64,000 nucleotides of DNA from Ottelia alismoides (GCA_037367405.1 JAZKJV010002331.1:146842-210841); one strand, 5' to 3'; positions 42,910-54,212 are shown, counted from the stretch's first letter. Translations and numbers: made by a program. The notes: generated by a model not told the origin, from the letters alone.

Positions 42910-45900
42910 TATATATATATATATATATTTGGATTTTTATTTTTATATTTTTATGTGTTTTTAAATTTATAATTTTATATTTCTTTTTATATTTTCTGAT
43001 TTTTTATTTTTCCTTTTCTCTCTCTCTCTCTCTCTATAAGATAAATATAAGGGTTAAATGGGGATGCCTCCTGGGGGGAGCTAACTTGGCTCCCCCCGTC
43101 CCATTTTACCCGTTTTTTTATTTTTTATTTTGAAAATTTCTTCCATGGAATTTCACCACTATATCCTTATATTATCTCATTAAAATTTCATGAGAAACAA
43201 GACTCCTACGACCTATATCCAGACAATCATTTTTAACAGTAATATAATGGCTAAAATCGATCCCATCTGGATGGAGGCCGCAGGAGTATTTGTTTCGCAC
43301 GAAATTTTAATGACATAATATAGAGATATATTGATGAAAATCCACAGAAGAAATTTTCAAAAAAAAAATATGGGCAAAATAACGCGGGGGAGCCAAGTTA
43401 GCTCCCCTCGTGGGGGTAGCCCCATTTTACCCTAAATATAATATATATAGATATAGTATAGATGATATAGATAATAAATATACAAAATAGAGAGAACATT
43501 TTTAAAATTACACTAAAGTGCAATCCTTTTTATTTTTTAATGTATTAAAAATATTTTTGGGATTTTAATAATTATAGTAATACTAATAATATTATAAGCA
43601 AATATAGCTATACAAATAGATGCAGGCTTTTGATATTTATAAAACATTTATAAATGCTTTAAAATTGGGGAAATAGAATATTTTTTGCCTTTTTAAAATA
43701 TTTTTCTCTATTTCTGGTATTTTTTCATATTTTTTGCTAACTTTTTGTATTTTTAATTGAATAAAAATGTCAAAACAGTGAGTAATAAAATACAACCGAC
43801 TTGTTTGGGATTTCAAATATAATAAAAATAGAATATTTGTATTTTATTATATTTACTATATATTAAAATTAATTTTGGAAACTTTTGAGCATATATTTTG
43901 TTTATTATTCTCTTTTATAACTACATACCAAAAACCCCTAAAAATATCAAAAGAAAATCACTTAAAAATTAAAAAGCTCCAAAATCCTTATAAAAATCAT
44001 AAAAAATTCTACAAAAATTTAAAAAATATTTAGTGAATTTTTTATCTTTTCTAGAATTTTTAGATGCAAAATGATATTTTTAATAAAGGAATTACAAGAA
44101 AGTAAAATTATACACTGCCAGGGACCTATTTGCAAATAAATAAAGGTATTCCTTGTTTTCCTAACCCTTAAGAGAAGCCTAGGGCTAATAATTCAAAATG
44201 TCCAGGTTATATTCAATAAACAATATTGGTAGGGGTATTTTTGCTATTAATAAAAGCGACATATCCTTTGTGCAATTTAACCTCAAAATATTACACTGCT
44301 TAGCTTTTGACATTTAATGGATAAAAAAGAAATACAATAAATGCAAGGACCCTCCTGCAAAATGCCCACCCCCTCACACGTACATGCATGTGAGGTGACA
44401 TGGTGACGGGCCAAAGTGTTAATTTCAGAAAGTTTAGGGTACAAAAATTAATGAACTGCAGATGAAAGATTATGGACTAAAAATAAAAGACAAAAACCAT
44501 GTGTATCGGGCAAAATTACCCACTAGGCAATGGGCGACGGCTCAGATGTCTTCACTAATCCACATGGCGCGATCCCAACGGTCTATACCGGTTCGTAGAT
44601 GGATGTTTCTGATTAGATCAAGAGATCGATCTGACGGATGGGCGTGTCCTTTATCCAACAGTTGCTGTAGACTTGGAGCGTTCCTCTTGATCGGGCGGTG
44701 GAGAGATGGCCTGGACGAATTGGGTTGAAGCTCCGCCTGGGTGAGCTTCAATCTGGTTGATCTCGGGTATTCAACCACTTGGGACGCTTCCACCAGGTGC
44801 AAAATGGAGCAGGAGCCCCTCCTCAGCTGCTGGAGGCATCAAATGGGTCCATGCCCCATCGATGGGGGCCTGGAGCTCGAAGAAGCTTGCTGTTGATACT
44901 CCTCAGATGGAGTCTTCGAGACCTGCAAAGGGGCGCAAAAGCACGACGAGACGAAGGCGAATGTTCCTGGCCTTTATTGGTGGCTGATCGGAGCAGAAAT
45001 GAAGGTGGAGCGGAGAGGTCTAAAGAGCGACGGAGGAAAGACCTCGGCTCTTCGATCCAAATGGAGTCGAAGGGGGGTTGTATGGTCGGGGACATGGAGA
45101 AGCGACTGAGAGATGAGGTGAGGGTGAAATGGGAGTCGGAACATGACTGTTACACATGGAAAAAGTGGCCGGAGCGGAGCTTCGACGAATTACGAATCCT
45201 ACAATCTAGGCTACTGCAGTGAATGAAACTCCGAAATAAAGACCCCAAAATAAATCTAAGAAGAAAAACAATCTAAATTACCTCTAACCTATGACTCAAC
45301 CCGCCGAAGCAGGGAGCCGGCGGAGCTTCGCTGTCGATGGTGGATCGACCACTCCTGTGCCTACAGGACGCTGCAAATTGATCGACCAAGGAGCTGTCAC
45401 CTTCGTCGACATGGTGCACTAGGGATTTGAGGGGTTCAACGCCAAGAAAGGGATCGACTTGAAATGGTGAAAGAATCAAGTGGCAAAAATCGATGAAAAG
45501 TGGGGTCTATCAATCTGACAAACCAGACCTATGAGGGATGGGGAGTTGACCGAGGTCAACTATGACCGGCTCCTCATTGGTCCACGTCAGCCAAGAAGAA
45601 GACAAAATAGGGATTTAATCCCATATTAAATCAAATTAAAATAATAAATGATTTTATTGATGTTAGATTAAAACATGAAAAACATTTATTATTTTATGTA
45701 GTATTTTAATATGATTTTTATTTATTTTTACACCTTAATTTTATATGTTACTTTTTACATGTAAATTTATAGGTATATTTACCTATATTTTGGTTATTTT
45801 ATTTTTATTTTGTATTTTCGATTTTATTATATTATATACATAAATTATATATTTCTAACTTATTTAAATACACACACATATATATTTTTGTTGTATTTTT

Positions 45901-46752
45901 CTGAATTGAAATGTACCCTTAATTAATTATAGGTCTTAATTATAGAGGTATAAGTATATTTCATCTATGTATCACAGTTTACATATTTATTTTGAGGTAT
46001 TTTTTATGATTTTATTTTGGTTTATTTATGTACACATGTTATGAATAATATTTACAAAATTAAAAAATATGAAATTATGAAAAATATAAGGAATAAATAA
46101 AATGATTATTTTATTCAGGTACAATGTACAATAGAGGTCTAAAACCTAACTTTTGCATATTAACTCCAAATTAAATGAAATCACCTTCATTAAATAGCTA
46201 ATTAAAAGTTATATACAATTAAATGTGATTTTGGTGGATTTTTAGTTTATATGGAGAAGATACATGTCTGTGAAGTTAGGATTTTGGATTTTTATTCTGA
46301 TTGTAGAAGATACATTATATATGATTTTTATATGAAATAAATTTTGTATTTTTCTATGTATTTTTATCTACAACTTTCATGTACACAGTATATTGATTTG
46401 AAGTATAAATAATAAAGAATAAAATAGGTCCCAAAATGGACCTATTGATGAATTTACAAAATAGGGTTTTATTGTATTTATTGGCCATCATCTCCCCCTA
46501 CTTTGTTCCTTGTCTACCCAGTCATCATGTTGCCTAGGTCTCGGGGTTTAGGATGATTCAATACCTTTGGTATTTCATTTATTTTTCTTTTCTTTTCTTT
46601 ATCTTTTCTTTTGGCTTCAAATGCAGTCTTTTATACAATATTTACACAATAAATAGTATATGTTATTTTATGCAAAATAATGCTATTTTCATGCATTTAG
46701 CTAGGGTTTAAAGGCCAAAATAAAAGAATAAAGGTGATAAAATGGAAATTCA
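42910..46752 (-). mobile_element. Gypsy-type LTR copy B, main segment
   Basis: Colinear with 5950-9544 of copy A. No gypsy internal region follows on either side, so copy B behaves as a solo LTR or a truncated end. Interrupted by NA-2 on the left and by the MITE at 43051-43432. Right end at ...attca. Open frames in 44460-45480 are not conserved as proteins in copy A. Confidence 0.6.
43051..43432. mobile_element. Mutator-type MITE (382 bp) with perfect 9-bp target duplication
   Basis: Flanked by taaatataa on both sides (43042-43050, 43433-43441). Arms of about 165 bp are complementary; the ends read gggttaaatggggatgcctc and (reverse complement) gggtaaaatggggctacccc. The inner arm (ttccatggaatttcaccac ... 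gagaaacaagactcctacga) is homologous to the foldback MITE at 35063-35447, while the outer 50-60 bp differ. No coding. Confidence 0.93.
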
Positions 46753-46765
46753 TTAGAGATGGTAT

Positions 46766-47640
46766 GTAGGTTTCCACTAGCTTGTGACAACTTTGCCCAA
46801 AAGAAGCTTTGGAGAGTGTCGTCGTAAATATATCTATAGCTTGATTTGCTAAAGGAACACCGAAACTCCATGAATGACAGTCTACCTCTGCATTTTTCCT
46901 TCTCCCATGAAGCATAAGGTTGTTTGCTATGCGCATAGTAACTGTATTATCACATCCCAACTCTATCATAGTATCAGGCGGAGGGTGGAGATTAGTAAGC
47001 ACAATCTAAATCCATAGCATTTCTGTTGCTGCCTCCGCTATTGCCACGTATTCGTCTTTACACTCAAGACCACACCTTGTTTCGGCTTCTCCACCACCAA
47101 GGCAAGTGCTGAAGCTAGTTGTTGACTTCATATCTGCAGGACACCCTGCATAGTATGCATCACGATATGATGTAATATCAAGTGATCTCCCAATTGTGAA
47201 GAATATCTTCTTTCCATAGGGAGCCTTAATGTACTTCAAAACCATTATAGACACGTTTCAGTGAGCTGATGTTGGTTGTTCATAAACTGGCTAGTTTTCT
47301 CCACTGCAATGGAGATGTCATGCCTAATGATAGCAAGATAAATGAGCTTTCCCACAAACCGAAGATATTGCCTTTCATCTACAAGCTCCTTCTCCTCACA
47401 TATATGACTTCTATGATTCATAGGAATTAGGGTCGACTTAGTATAACATTTCCTCTAACAGATGGGCAACATATTTCATTTGCGATAGAATAAATCCTTT
47501 ATGATTACAAGCCATCTCTAGTCCAAGAAAAATAACTCAAAGGATTCATATATTTGAACACGAAATGATTTGCAAACATCTGCTTCACTTCTTTACTATC
47601 TTGTTCGTCATCACCCTTAATAATTATGTCTTTTAAATAG
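46766..47640 (-). pseudogene. Copia reverse transcriptase/RNase H fragment
   Basis: Minus strand: VLKYIKAPYGKKIFFTIGRS (family LRYLK-SPGKGL), DAYYAGCPADMKSTTSF (family D-DYAGC--DRRSTSG), CKDEYVAIAEAATEMLWI and GCDNTVTMRIANN. Frames are broken, and an upstream part near 47460-47640 reads FVFKYMNPLSYFLGLEMACN-like text. A third Copia lineage, distinct from Copia-1 to -4. No LTR found. Confidence 0.75.
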
Positions 47641-47995
47641 CCCAATATTGCTATAATGCATCTGAGGATGATCTAGCAAAGACCTTACTCTCTAGTGCCT
47701 TTGAGAACTTTTTGGTCCATCCCTTGGAACTTAAGAGTATTACTCCCATGGATGTTGGAGCTCTTATAATTTAGAGCCTAAATCCATCTTTCTTTTTATT
47801 TTTGTGTGATATTAAATGTTATATAATAACTAATATGGTATTTCACTAAAGAGGTCGTGGGTAGAACAAGGGAGTTGTTAATTTTACTATTTTATCTTAT
47901 TCTTGTTTTTCACATAAAATCTAATATGTAACGATGCATACGAATAATTTGACACACTGTGTTTGAGAGACAATCATGGATTATATATATCTATA
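47641..47995. other. Unassigned region
   Basis: No gene recognised between the Copia fragment and the MULE at 47996. Confidence 0.4.
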
Positions 47996-49135
47996 GGAGA
48001 AACTTCAAATGAAACAGGGACTCACCAGTATTGTGGTAAGCCCTCAATCCCGTCCTTCTATCTTTGATCTCAAGGCTGGATTTATTGACGCATTAATTAA
48101 ATTAATCTAATGACTATTTTGGTCATTTCATCACATTCTAAATATAGAATGTGACAATTATTTCACCTAATCCGGCACCTCCCTCCCTCCCTCCCTCTCT
48201 CTCTCCCGATTTGTACTCTTCCTCTCTCTTGAGTGTCGCTCCTTCCTTCTTTCCTTGATCGAGGGCGGCGGCGGCGTTCGTCCAAGCAGCGAAGGAGGCA
48301 TTATTGATGGTCGACGGAGCACCAAGCTCCTGGCAGAGGTTCTCCTCCACGCAAAGAGCTGGTGATGTTTCTTCTCCGACGAGGGCTCCTGGGGGATGGG
48401 GTGGGGCTCCTGTGGTTAGCGGAAACAATGGAGAAGGAGGGTCGAGCTCGGTGGTGGTGCTGGCGGCGATGGCGAAGGGGCTTTCGTCGAGGGCTGTGAG
48501 GTTCCTCCATGCGAAAGAGGGTCAATCGGTGGATGTGCAATGGTAGTGCGGGGATTTACATTGTTGTTTGATAATTCATATAATTGACTTTTCGATTTAC
48601 ATATTGATTCACTTTTTTACAAATCTCATTGTTGTTTTATCTTATTTTTGCAGAGCTCTCCGCGAATTTTACAAAAGAGCGTGATATAGTTACAAAAAGT
48701 CACACAAATTTTACAAAATGAATATATACATTTACAAAAAAAGACCGGAGTTTCCAAAACGAATGTACCCATTTACAGAACGGAATTACCAATTTACAAA
48801 CGAAAATATGAAAAACGAAATCATTAACGAAATTACAAAAAGAACATACATTTTCATAAAAACTCGCGGGCGTTTACAAAGATATGGTTTAACCCAATTC
48901 ATTCGGCGCAAAATTGGAAAAAGACCAGTAAAGGTATGATTGAAAAATACCAAATCCAGAAAACATTAAATGGTAATTCAATCCATTAATTGAAATTCGA
49001 ATTTACAAAAAAAGAGATGACGGAAATACCCTTTTGGATAATATTTTTGATGCCACCGTCAGATTGTGATCTGACGAATCCGATTGATGGCTCACCACAA
49101 TATTGGCGAGACCCCACCTCATTTGAAGTGATCCC
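47996..49135. mobile_element. Non-autonomous MULE, Pack-MULE candidate
   Basis: Inverted ends of about 60 bp: left ggagaaacttcaaatgaaac then agggactcaccagtattgtg; right (reverse complement) gggatcacttcaaatgaggt then ggggtctcgccaatattgtg. Flanks tatatctata and tatatatata agree at nine of ten, compatible with a Mutator-size duplication in an AT-rich target. The interior includes a GC-rich, exon-like block (48140-48560) with CT-rich leader sequence, unlike the surrounding AT-rich DNA, suggesting a captured host-gene piece. No transposase. Confidence 0.7.
48304..48546 (+). CDS. ORF in the captured GC-rich block of the MULE
   Basis: An 80-codon frame beginning MMVDGAPSSWQRFSSTQRAG and ending SVDVQW, open also upstream of the ATG. 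Rich in Gly, Ser, Ala and Val; I recognise no domain. A (ccct)n(ct)n leader precedes it (48175-48230). It could be the first-exon end of a captured gene; expression is unknown. Confidence 0.35.
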   Translation: MMVDGAPSSWQRFSSTQRAGDVSSPTRAPGGWGGAPVVSGNNGEGGSSSVVVLAAMAKGLSSRAVRFLHAKEGQSVDVQW

Positions 49136-49311
49136 TATATATATATGGATTGCGTGATTGGAATAGCACGAATTTTGGCTATGATCCAATCCAATATGTA
49201 GTTCAATGGATTTGAAAAATCTCAATCCGATCCAATCTGTTTGAAATTTGAATCCATAAAATCAAATCAAGTCAATCCAATAACTCTATATTTTTTATTA
49301 TAGATTTTATC

Positions 49312-49445
49312 ATGCGTCTTGTGGGGGTTGCGTTAGGTAGCCGACAACCAGCATAAAAAATGCCAGGATCTTTCAACATGGATTTGAGCAAACAATCCAT
49401 GTAGCCGACCCTGCTTAATAGTGGGAGAAGGCTTTACCATTTTTT
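49312..49445 (+). mobile_element. 5'-truncated RTE-type LINE tail, third copy
   Basis: Between copies of tatagattttatc (49299-49311 and 49446-49458). Includes aatccatgtagccgaccctg and cttaatagtgggagaaggct, the RTE 3' end seen at 16799-16930 and 37270-37383, but lacks the (ttg)n tail, ending instead in accattttt. The upstream 70 bp differ from the other two, so it may represent another RTE subfamily. Confidence 0.8.
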
Positions 49446-49659
49446 TATAGATTTTATCGTACACGTCCATCAAAGAGGTTGTGTTCGGTCAAAAGAAATT
49501 CTGAGTAGAAAATGTGGTGAACTATGCTTTGAGTCGTGGATCTCGTAATACATGTTGATTATTTGTTAATATATAGTGTATGCAATAGCATACACCAGTC
49601 TGGTTCTCGCCCTTTTTCTTTTAGAAGAAACTAATATGAATTTACTCATTCATTAAAAA

Positions 49660-49924
49660 AAGGTATTCACTCCTGCAGTCCGTGACACATCCCACAAGGT
49701 CGAAAATTGTTGGACCCTTCAGCACCGTGTATGCCTTGCTAATCGAAAAACTCTCGTCACACTAACTCCAATTGTCCCTCCCCTCAATAGGCCCTTTCAC
49801 CCTATCCAACTCTGATATCAACACAGAAGTTCCTTCGAACGCTATAAGAAAGATCCGATCTAAAGTGGGAGAAAAAAGAGTGTCCATCGTACAAATCTGC
49901 CACCGAGCAATTCAGATCGATAAC
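49660..49924 (-). mobile_element. LINE-3, 3' terminal piece
   Basis: Minus-strand sequence that rejoins 59911 onward if Copia-3 is removed; it lies where the LINE tail should be. Assignment rests on the Copia-3 target site and base composition rather than on a clear motif. Confidence 0.5.
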
Positions 49925-50067
49925 TGTTGGGAGAAAAGAGGAACTTGCTATTTTATGGTGCCTTATGGTTCTCTTATATAGAGTTGAGAGGCCATGAGAA
50001 AATTACATAAAGAGGACAAATAAAATAAGGAGCGATAAATAAATATATAAACATAAAACTCTCAACA
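49925..50067 (-). repeat. Copia-3 3' LTR
   Basis: TGTTGGGAGAAAAG ... CTCTCAACA; followed on the plus strand by ctccccttcaagctggaa, the complement of the polypurine tract. Confidence 0.93.
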
Positions 50068-50086
50068 CTCCCCTTCAAGCTGGAAT
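50068..50086 (-). promoter_or_regulatory. Copia-3 polypurine tract
   Basis: Minus strand reads ttccagcttgaaggggag next to the LTR; one A replaces a G of the Copia-2 tract. Confidence 0.85.
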
Positions 50087-51130
50087 ATATATATCTATAA
50101 TGCTCAGCTTGGGACTACATTTCTCAAAAGGTCCTCGAGTGAGTGCCTTGGTGAAGATATCGGTTGTCTGATCACGTGAACTAACATGAGAGGTAGCAAT
50201 CAGTCCATTCTGAATCATATCATGAGTAAAATGACAATCGACTTCAATGTGCTTTGTTCTCTCATGAAATGCAGAATTATTGGCAATGAACAAGGCTGCC
50301 CGATTGTCACATTTCAACTATATAGGGAGAGTCACACTAATGTGGAGGTCAGAAAGAATAGACTTTACCCACATCATTTCAACACTACCATGAGCCATGG
50401 CTCTATATTCAGATTCTGCACTGGATCTAGTCACAACCTTTTGCTTCTTGCTTTTCCATGATATGAGTGAATTTCCAACAAAAATACAGAAACTTGAGGT
50501 AGATTTCCTATCTTTATGGCACCCGACATAATATGTGTCTGTATAACCAAAAATGGATAATGAGATAGTCCTACTGAATAATGAGCCCTTTCCTTGTGAT
50601 GACTTCAAATATCTGAGGATCATGTATACTGCATCCATGTGCACCTGCTGTGGTTGTTCCATGAACTGACTACCTTTACTAACTGCAAAAGAAATATCGG
50701 GCCTGGTAGTGGTGACATAAAGTAGTTTCCATATAAGCTCTTTGTATCTTCGCTTGCCCACTTCCTCAGTGACATCTTCATGTAGCTTCATACTTGGATC
50801 CATAGGTATGCATGCTGGTATGCACCCTGCCATTCCATCTGAAAGTAAATCTATCACATATTTTCTTTGTGTCATTACCAAGCCTTCCTTATTTCTGGCA
50901 AATTCTAGACCTAGAAAGTACCTCAACTCTCCTAGGTCCTTGGTGACAAATTGTTGACCTAAGAATTTCTTGACCTCAGCTACCCATTGAATATCGTCAC
51001 CCGTGTCAATAATGTCATCGACATACACGAGGATAGCCGCCGTACCTTGTCGTGTCTTCAGTACAAATAAGGAATGATCAGAAGTGGATCGTCTGAATTC
51101 TCTCTGTTCTATTCTGAGAGCTTTTGAAAC
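50075..51130 (-). pseudogene. Copia-3 reverse transcriptase C-terminal half and RNase H
   Basis: 51028-50318 is open for 236 codons: MYVDDIIDTGDD (catalytic YVDD intact), FLGQQFVTKDLGELRYFLGL, ELIWKLLYVTTTRPDISFAV, then RNase H SKKQKVVTRSSAESEYRAMA. 50317-50075 continues [20 protein letters not shown] and [10 protein letters not shown]. The junction between the two is essentially in frame (adjacent, no gap), making this the best preserved stretch of the element. Confidence 0.92.
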
Positions 51131-51185
51131 TAGACCCTGGAACTCTGCTTAAGTCCATTTATGTAGCCTACATACATACTCCCTC

Positions 51186-51608
51186 TTAACAGCAAACCCA
51201 GGTGGTTGTTGTATAGACCTCTTCTTGAAGATCACAATGTAAGAATGCATTCTTGACATCTAGCTGGAAAAGAGTCCAATCACGCACCACTGCTTCAGAG
51301 AGCATGATTCGTAGGGTAGGATGTCTCGCGACGTGAGAGAAGGTGTCGCTATAATCCACACCATAGGTATGCGTAAAGCCTCTGGCAACAAGCTTGATTT
51401 TATATATGTCAACCGTACCATCTGCCATGTGCTTCACAGTGAAGACCTTTTTGCAACTGACAACAGACGCTCCTTCCGGATTTGTAACAAGTGTCCATGT
51501 CCCACGTGATTGAAGAGCAACCATCTCTTCCTCCGTCCCTAGTCGCCACTGACTTTCTTTAAAGGTATCTTGGTATGTTCGTGGGATCTCAGTAGCAGAT
51601 AGTCCCAA
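51186..51608 (-). pseudogene. Copia-3 reverse transcriptase N-terminal half
   Basis: ESQWRLGTEEEMVALQSRGT, then VDIYKIKLVARGFTHTYGVD and LDVKNAFLHCDLQEEVYTT. Shifts frame before the KAIYGLKQ segment (51130-51180), which is degraded. Confidence 0.88.
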
Positions 51609-51843
51609 TAAAAAATTCCACTAAGTCATGGACAGTTTATCCAAAGACACATATCTTGTTAACGAGTACTTTGTACATGCTCTTTTCCCTTTCTGCAGTG
51701 CAATTGGCCATCCCAGATCATCTTATCTGTTGTCATCCTGTGGCATTTCCTGTTCATCATTCAACCCACTAGTACCATCAGTAGAAACTAAGTTCTCAGT
51801 ATTTATCTGGGGCGTGCTGGATGTTGGGAAAGGCCGAAGAGCA

Positions 51844-52713
51844 TCAAGCATGGAGGTAGAACTTTTCAGACGGATTTAACTTATCCCTAGTAGGAGTGTA
51901 ATACATGGACTCAAAAAAGATAACATCAACACTAATATAATATTTTCGTTGGAGGTGATCAAAGCATTTGTAGTCCTTCTGAGTGTGAGAATAATCCATA
52001 AACATACATTTGACATCCCGAGGTGCAAGCTTGTCGCGACCAGGGGACATGAGATGTATAAAGACGACACATCCAAAAACTCGTGGTGTAAGAGAAAACA
52101 ACTCTTTCTCAGGAAACACAAGAGAGAAAGGAGCCTTTTCGTCAAGAATAATAGAAGGCATGCGATGACCATATAGCATGCAGTCATGACAGCATCTCCC
52201 CAAAAAGAGTGAGGAGTCCGACTCTGAAGAAGAAGAGTCCTAGTGATATCTAACAGATGACGGTGCTTGCGTTCAACAAGACCATTCTGCTATGATGTAT
52301 AAGGGCAGGAAGTCTGATGCACAATCCCACATGAAAAACTGAGCTAAAACAGTTGTGCAAAATTCCAAAGCATTATCTGACCAAACACATTTTATTGAAG
52401 CCGACAAAATGTTTGATATTTCATGAACAAAGTTTTGAATCATAGTACTAGCATCAGATTTGTTCTTATGTAAAAAGACCCACGACAATCTGGAGAAATC
52501 ATCAACAACCACAAGATAGTACATGTGTTCCTGGTGATCAGGGACATGATTAGGATCCCAAATGTCAAAATGAACAAGTTCAAATAGACTCTGACTACTA
52601 TGATTAAGGCGACTTGGAGAACTGGATCGGTGATGTTTTCCAAGTTGACATGCCTTACAATGAAACTCAAACTTGACAGAAACCCCTGGAATGAGACGGC
52701 ATATCTTTGACAA
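51844..52713 (-). pseudogene. Copia-3 integrase
   Basis: 52713-52273: zinc-finger end CKACQLGKHHRSS, then LVHFDIWDPNHVPDH (first Asp), CVWSDNALEFC (second Asp); the Glu-bearing segment is frameshifted near 52290. 52203-51844 carries the tail, FSLTPRVFGCVVFIHLMSPG and CFDHLQRKYYISVDVIFFES. Confidence 0.88.
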
Positions 52714-52752
52714 CAGAAGGTGACCAAATCGTTGATGCCAGATGTATGGTGA

Positions 52753-53258
52753 TTATGAACCCCCAGAAAGCAAACCAGTACCAGGATATGGAGTCTGGAT
52801 CAATCGGTAAAGGCCTTTATGCTCACGACCACATCCAATCACCATGTCTGTGAGTATATCATGAAAAATCAAGGAAGTGTGGTCAAATATGACATAACAA
52901 TGTAGGTCTTTTATAATGTGACTTATAAATAATAAATTCATTGAGAAATCTGGTGCATAAAAACATTCTGTAACCGCAATGAGGGAGCCAGGAGTACCTT
53001 CCCCTGACTTGTGATGGGGGAATGCATCCCATCAGCAATCACCACATACCTACCATTCTGAACAGGACTGTATCTACTGAACTGTGAGCGATCTCCGCAC
53101 AGATGGTGTGGGGCACCAGAGTCCATTATCCATTCTGAAATATCTGCCCTGGACTGACTAGTATATGCATAAGTAGTACATGTGGCACTCGTGGACACGC
53201 AAGCAGCAAAGTCTGATGAACCAGAAGAGGAGCTCTGGAAAGCGTTTGCAAGTGGCAT
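52753..53258 (-). pseudogene. Copia-3 protease and pre-integrase region
   Basis: WIMDSGAPHHLCGDRSQF contains the intact DSG active site (A-S replaced by A-P after it), followed by VVIADGMHSPITSQGKV. A one-base shift near 52940 leads to NLLFISHIIKDLHCYVIFDH and DILTDMVIG. Confidence 0.88.
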
Positions 53259-53325
53259 AATCTCTCAAAGGTGCGCAACAAGCTCATCAAAGCACTGATC
53301 TGTAGAGCCTTCTATGTTAGTAGCT

Positions 53326-53531
53326 AAGGCCCTAAATGTCGATTTCGGTCACCATTTCGGTATCGACCAAAACCGAATTTCGGTGGAATTTCGATCGGAA
53401 TTTCGGTCATTTCGGTCATTTTTTGTACTAGGACCCCCATATTTCGGTCATTTCGGTCAAATTTCGATTTCGACTGGATATCGATATTCGACAGAAATTC
53501 GACCGAATTTCGTTGAAATTTGAGGCCATGG
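53326..53531. mobile_element. hAT-type MITE, family GAAATTTCGG, copy 3
   Basis: Perfect 8-bp duplication tagtagct (53318-53325, 53532-53539). Ends aaggccctaaatgtcgattt and (reverse complement) ccatggcctcaaatttcaac. Inserted between the zinc-knuckle and protease coding parts of Copia-3. Confidence 0.93.
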
Positions 53532-53539
53532 TAGTAGCT

Positions 53540-54027
53540 GGTGGAGCCTGCTCAACAACTCGAGCAGATGGTGGAAACTCGTGCTTGGAATAACACATAT
53601 CCTTAGAATGGCCTGATCAGTAACCGTAAGTGCTTGAGATCCATGCCCACGAGCCACCTCTCCCTCTGAATGGATAAGAACCACTTCTCCCACGGGAGGC
53701 AATCACAACAGATGAAGTCTGAGTAGCAACAGAGGTTGAGGAGATGTTGAGTCGACTCTGCCTCCGATATGCCTCCTCCATGGGAGGTATAATAAAGTCT
53801 GTAAGTATCTGAGAATGAGATGCATCATATTGTGAGTCAAGGGATGCCAGAAACACTGCATTCATCAATGAATCATAGTACGCCATCAACTGCTCAGGCG
53901 TTGCTATCAATGGTATGTAACCATGTAGCCTCTCAAACATACCTCTGAGAGAGGTATACATCGTGTGTAGAGGTCGGCCATTCTCTTTTTTTTTTACGCT
54001 CAGAGGTCGGCCATTCTGTTTGGTCAT
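53540..54027 (-). pseudogene. Copia-3 gag, central and C-terminal part
   Basis: 54027-53617 encodes RGMFERLHGYIPLIATPEQL, then ASLDSQYDASHSQILTDFII and an RG-rich stretch. The zinc knuckle is damaged: the first Cys pair is lost (STYGY*SGHSKDMC). Near the start, NGRPL occurs twice because of the 16-bp duplication at 53969-54017. Confidence 0.85.
53969..54017 (-). mobile_element. Micro-retroposition: 17-nt oligo(A) insert with 16-bp duplication
   Basis: agaggtcggccattct occurs at 53969-53984 and 54002-54017, flanking cttttttttttacgctc. On the minus strand this is a short gagcgt followed by ten A residues. The sequence without insert matches the gag codons QNGRPLHTM, so the duplication was created here. 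It fits an extreme 5'-truncated product of LINE-type target-primed insertion. Confidence 0.7.
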
Positions 54028-54212
54028 TGTTAGAATTATTATATTACAATTATGTTTGCAACCCTTCGGGTTCCATAACCATTAACCCTTCGGGTTTCGT
54101 AACCTCTAAGGAGTATTTATGTATTTTCCTTCTTGTACTCTGCAGGTTTTCTCTCTATATAACATACCCTAGCCCTATGGAATAGGTATCACATTTGTCT
54201 TTCTTCTCCGCA
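54028..54212 (+). repeat. Copia-4 5' LTR
   Basis: TGTTAGAATTATTATATTAC ... TTCTCCGCA, two cccttcggg motifs, TATA-like ctatataacatacc. Confidence 0.92.

Noticed and set aside
44460..45222. ORFs of 76-147 codons in gypsy LTR copy B
   Set aside because: The homologous stretch of copy A (7240-8260) does not preserve these frames, so coding is not supported.
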